Shown here: positions 7,801 to 10,033 of the stretch, one piece after another
Numbering within the stretch: the stretch's first letter is position 1
Layout of the letters: every line of letters starts with the position of its first letter
From: Methylocystaceae bacterium
GTDB lineage: Bacteria > Pseudomonadota > Alphaproteobacteria > Rhizobiales > Beijerinckiaceae
Reading direction: 5' to 3'
Assembly (NCBI GenBank): GCA_003105285.1
Contig: PQAN01000308.1
Location: forward strand, 1 to 10,033
Length of the DNA: 10,033 nt
Made by a program: the position numbers and the translations under genes
The notes under the pieces: model-generated
Databases searched by the model: none
The model's input: the letters and a program-made list of their open reading frames with translations, nothing else
Told to the model about the DNA's origin: nothing

Positions 7801-9578
7801 CAATGTCCTCCCCCGCCGGCGGCGGGAATATTGGCTGCGCCATAGCCGAGCTTGGCGAGCAGCGGGAAAGGCTGCTGCGGCAATTCGAAGCGCGGGGCGA
7901 GGCCGACGAGCGGCCCGACGCGTTCGATGATCTGCGCCGTCACCATGCCGGCGTTATAGGCGGCCGTGGCGTAGCCGCCGGTCTCCGGCAGGCCCTGCGG
8001 CTCGTCCATGATGGTGAGGAACAGATACTTCGGTTTGTCGGACGGCGCCACCGCCATGAAGGTCGTGAACAGGCGGTTCTTGGAATAATGCCCGCCGACG
8101 ACCTTCTCGGCCGTGCCGGTCTTGCCGCCAACGTAATAACCGTTGACATTGACTTTCTTAGCGGTGCCGATCTCGGCGTTGAGACGCATGAGATAGCGCA
8201 TGGCCTCGCTGGTCTCGGGCCGCACCACTTGCGGCGCGGCCGACTTGGCCTCGGCCTCGCCGCGTTTCAGGAAGGTCGGCGTGATGAGATAGCCGCCGTT
8301 CATCAAGGCGCCGACGGCCATCATCGCCTGCAGCGGCGCGACGGCGAGACCGTGACCGAAGGCGATGGTCATGGTGTTGAGCTCGCCCCATGTCTTCGGC
8401 ACGATCGGCTCGGCGCTCTCTGGAAGCTCCGTGCGCATGCGCGTCAACTGACCCATCTTGCGCAGAAACGTCTTGTGCCGCTCCACGCCCTGGCCGAGCG
8501 CCATGCGCGCCGTGCCGATATTGGAGGAATAAGTGAAGACCTCGGGCACGGTCAGCGCACGATTTTGCGCGTGATAGTCGTGAATGCGGAAACGTCCGAA
8601 GCTCAAGGTTCCGCGCGCGTCGAGCCGCGAGTTGAGATTGACCTTGCCGGAGTCGAGCGCCATGGCGATCGTCAGCGCCTTGAATGTCGAGCCCATCTCG
8701 TAGACGCCGACATTCATGCGGTTGATGATCGTCGGATCGCGCATGTCGCCCGGCTTGTTGGGATCGTAGTCGGGGAGCGAGGCGAGCGCGACCACCTCGC
8801 CCGTATTCACGTCGAGAATCGCAGCGGCGCCGGCCTTCGCCTTGAAATGCGCGATGCCGCGCTCGAGCTCGTCGCGCACGGCGTGGGTGGCCTTGAGATC
8901 GATCGACAGGGAAATCGGCCGCAGATCTTCCGGCGTCACGCTGAAGCCGGCGCCGTGCAAATCGGCGAGGCCCTGTCCGTCGATATATTTCTCGATTCCG
9001 GCGATGCCGGCGTTGTCGATATTGACATAGCCCAGCACATGCGCGCCGATCGGCCCATTGGGATAGACGCGCTTGTTCTCCGGCAGCAGACCGACGCCCG
9101 GCAGGCCGAGGTGAAACACCTCCTCGCGCTGATGCGGCGTGACCTCGCGCTTGACCCAGACGAAGCCTTTGCGCGACCCCAAGCGCTCGCGCAGCTCGCG
9201 CGGCTCGAGACCGGGCAGGACGGCGGTCAGAAGCTCGGTCGCCTCGTCCTTGTCGATGATGCGGCGCGGCTCGGCGAATACCGACATCGTCTTCACGTCG
9301 GTCGCGAGAATTTCGCCATTGCGGTCGAGAACGTCCGGCCGCGCGGCGGCGGCGGCTTCGGCGGCGGCACGGCGCATCGTCGTCGGCTCCGGCTTGAAGC
9401 CGAGATAGACGAGCCGCGCGCCGATGACGCCGTAGAGGCCGAAGAACAGTAATGCGACGAAGCGCATTCGCGAGCCGCTCTTCGCCAGAGTGGTGGAGAA
9501 TAAGTCGGCGACGACGCGCCGCGCGCGTTGCGGGCGGGACTCGCCGGGCGCGGCGTTCTGCTCGGGCGCGGTCATCAT
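7800..9578 (-). CDS. ftsI: Septal peptidoglycan transpeptidase FtsI (penicillin-binding protein 3, class B PBP)
   Basis: FtsI is the bitopic inner-membrane D,D-transpeptidase that cross-links septal peptidoglycan, working with FtsW. The protein has 592 residues (E. coli 588). It has a short cytoplasmic N-terminus, one membrane anchor at about 39-60, the class B pedestal with RPDVLDRNGEILATD at 80-94 and GIAGIEKYID at 191-200, then the transpeptidase domain. The three penicillin-binding motifs are intact: STFK at 297-300 (nucleophile Ser297), SSN at 351-353 and KTGTA at 486-490. The extreme C-terminus is Gly-rich. The frame extends 75 codons upstream, but only as an out-of-frame reading of ftsL. 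The ATG at 9578 overlaps the ftsL stop (ATGA), with AAGGGG five bases upstream. A second in-frame ATG at 9575 would remove one residue. The stop shares one base with the murE start. Confidence 0.97.
   Translation of the reverse strand: MMTAPEQNAAPGESRPQRARRVVADLFSTTLAKSGSRMRFVALLFFGLYGVIGARLVYLGFKPEPTTMRRAAAEAAAAARPDVLDRNGEILATDVKTMSVFAEPRRIIDKDEATELLTAVLPGLEPRELRERLGSRKGFVWVKREVTPHQREEVFHLGLPGVGLLPENKRVYPNGPIGAHVLGYVNIDNAGIAGIEKYIDGQGLADLHGAGFSVTPEDLRPISLSIDLKATHAVRDELERGIAHFKAKAGAAAILDVNTGEVVALASLPDYDPNKPGDMRDPTIINRMNVGVYEMGSTFKALTIAMALDSGKVNLNSRLDARGTLSFGRFRIHDYHAQNRALTVPEVFTYSSNIGTARMALGQGVERHKTFLRKMGQLTRMRTELPESAEPIVPKTWGELNTMTIAFGHGLAVAPLQAMMAVGALMNGGYLITPTFLKRGEAEAKSAAPQVVRPETSEAMRYLMRLNAEIGTAKKVNVNGYYVGGKTGTAEKVVGGHYSKNRLFTTFMAVAPSDKPKYLFLTIMDEPQGLPETGGYATAAYNAGMVTAQIIERVGPLVGLAPRFELPQQPFPLLAKLGYGAANIPAAGGGGH
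7807..7810 (-). promoter_or_regulatory. Ribosome binding site that decides the murE start
   Basis: GAGG is read on the minus strand from 7810 to 7807. It lies six bases before the ATG at 7800 but only three before the in-frame TTG at 7803, so the ATG is preferred. It sits inside the last codons of ftsI, directly after a GC-rich inverted repeat at 7812-7826. Confidence 0.7.
7812..7826 (-). repeat. GC-only inverted repeat next to the murE ribosome binding site
   Basis: On the minus strand CCCGCC (7826-7821) and GGCGGG (7817-7812) can pair as a six-base stem around a three-base loop. One base separates it from the murE GAGG. It lies in the codons for the Gly-rich tail of FtsI (Pro-Ala-Ala-Gly-Gly). 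There is no T-run after it, so it is not an intrinsic terminator. It may be a by-product of GC-rich glycine and alanine codons. Confidence 0.45.
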
Positions 9579-9964
9579 CGCTTCCCCTTGGGCGTGGTGG
9601 GCGCGGAGTCGCCGCCGCTGCCGGGCGTCGTGGCTGCGCCGCCGAGCCCCAGCGCGTCGAGCTTGCGGCCGATCGAATCGGTTCGCTCGGGCTTCTCCGG
9701 CAGGGACTGCGCCGTGACGATCTGTCCGACCGTCAGCGGCTGCAGATCGAGATATTTGTCGGCGAGCTGCTGCACGCGCTCGGGCCGCGTGAGAAACGAC
9801 CATTCGGCGCGCAGCACGGCGATGGCGTCGCGCTCGGCCTTCGCCTCGTGCTTCATCTTGTTGATCTGCTCGGCGCGCAGGATCGTCTGATATTTGATCG
9901 AATAGGCGTAGACGGCCGAACCCACCAAGGCGAGGATCGCGACGACATTGAGAAAGCGCAGCAT
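9575..9964 (-). CDS. ftsL: Cell division protein FtsL
   Basis: This is a small bitopic membrane protein of 129 residues (E. coli FtsL has 121). FtsL works with FtsB and FtsQ in the division complex that activates FtsW/FtsI. A single hydrophobic segment lies at about 5-22 (LNVVAILALVGSAVYAYS), with almost nothing before it. A charged, heptad-like helix follows at about 24-56, consistent with the periplasmic coiled coil. The block RAEWSFLTRPERVQQLADKY at 52-71 and DLQPL after it is the conserved FtsL-type stretch. Residues 91-129 form a low-complexity tail rich in Gly, Thr, Pro and Ser. The primary sequence of FtsL is weakly conserved, so the position just before ftsI carries much of the call. 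The ATG at 9964 shares one base with the upstream stop (TGATG) and has GGAG six bases upstream. Confidence 0.9.
   Translation of the reverse strand: MLRFLNVVAILALVGSAVYAYSIKYQTILRAEQINKMKHEAKAERDAIAVLRAEWSFLTRPERVQQLADKYLDLQPLTVGQIVTAQSLPEKPERTDSIGRKLDALGLGGAATTPGSGGDSAPTTPKGKR
9584..9589 (-). promoter_or_regulatory. Ribosome binding site of ftsI within the ftsL tail
   Basis: AAGGGG is read on the minus strand from 9589 to 9584, five bases before the ATG at 9578. It is formed by the Lys-Gly codons of the FtsL C-terminus. It supports the start at 9578 with the ATGA overlap. Confidence 0.55.
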
Positions 9965-10033
9965 CAGCCTCTCCCTTTCACGCGCTCTGGCAAGCGGGCG
10001 AGCCGCGCCAGCGATTCCTCGACGGCGCGCGGC
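9964..10033 (-). CDS. rsmH: C-terminal end of the upstream gene, probably 16S rRNA methyltransferase RsmH (MraW)
   Basis: An open minus-strand frame enters from the high-coordinate edge and ends at the TGA at 9966-9964, giving the 22 residues PRAVEESLARLARLPERVKG plus Arg-Gly. The stop shares one base with the ftsL ATG, and the codons continue the high-GC pattern of the neighbours. In most dcw clusters the gene before ftsL is rsmH, which N4-methylates C1402 of 16S rRNA; the name rests on that position. The visible residues contain no diagnostic motif: the conserved NPRARS-type segment near the RsmH C-terminus is not in them and would have to lie further upstream. This would imply an extended, basic tail. 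A small unrelated gene inserted between rsmH and ftsL cannot be excluded. Confidence 0.55.
   Translation of the reverse strand, partial: PRAVEESLARLARLPERVKGRG
9971..9975 (-). promoter_or_regulatory. Ribosome binding site of ftsL
   Basis: GGGAG is read on the minus strand from 9975 to 9971, six bases before the ATG at 9964 and inside the last codons of the upstream gene. The extended match AAAGGGAGAGG makes this one of the stronger sites in the cluster. Confidence 0.65.

Noticed and set aside
8143..8171. A TTGACA on the plus strand inside ftsI, resembling a -35 box.
   Set aside because: The bases 17 positions downstream (GCCGAT) are a poor -10 match, and no plus-strand gene follows.
7803..9452. 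A 549-codon plus-strand frame antisense to ftsI, with similar frames opposite murE (6763-7845), ftsW (1288-2373) and murG (395-1375).
   Set aside because: All are mirror images of conserved genes with the same Arg/Asp/Glu-rich composition and no credible domain. They are treated as shadows.
9579..9803. A 75-codon upstream extension of ftsI.
   Set aside because: It is an out-of-frame reading of ftsL. The ATG at 9578 with the ATGA overlap gives a normal-length PBP3.

Overview
This window is an uninterrupted piece of a division and cell wall (dcw) cluster, read entirely from the minus strand. The DNA is visibly G+C-rich, codons end mostly in G or C, and gene order and protein details (FtsW starting MISRAER, a short FtsL followed directly by ftsI, murD between mraY and ftsW) fit an alphaproteobacterium. 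The order Hyphomicrobiales (Rhizobiales) is likely. A methanotroph-like family is possible, but the sequence alone does not settle it.

Layout in transcription order, from high to low coordinates: the 3' end of an upstream gene that is probably rsmH (mraW); ftsL; ftsI (PBP3); murE; murF; mraY; murD; ftsW; murG; and the first 50 codons of murC, which runs off the low-coordinate end. Nine gene junctions are visible. Seven are stop/start overlaps (five ATGA, two TGATG) and the other two leave only 12 and 2 bases. No stretch of non-coding DNA exceeds 12 bases, and there is no room for a conventional internal terminator or intergenic promoter. The block reads as one polycistronic unit with strong translational coupling.

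Functionally the genes form a nearly continuous pathway. MurC, MurD, MurE and MurF add L-Ala, D-Glu, the third-position diamino acid (meso-DAP, judged from the DNPR motif in MurE) and D-Ala-D-Ala to UDP-MurNAc in the cytoplasm. MraY transfers the product to undecaprenyl phosphate (lipid I), and MurG adds GlcNAc (lipid II). The septal polymerase FtsW and its transpeptidase partner FtsI build the septal wall, with FtsL as part of the complex that controls them. All visible catalytic motifs are intact.

Several starts were set from ribosome binding sites and overlaps and not from the longest open frame: ftsW at 2403, murD at 3827, murE at 7800 (not the TTG at 7803) and ftsI at 9578. I found no RNA genes, mobile elements, CRISPR arrays or foreign-looking DNA. 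This is an ordinary, well-conserved core region. The observations listed are refinements (a GC hairpin beside the murE ribosome binding site, translational coupling, unusual C-terminal tails) and not a new system.
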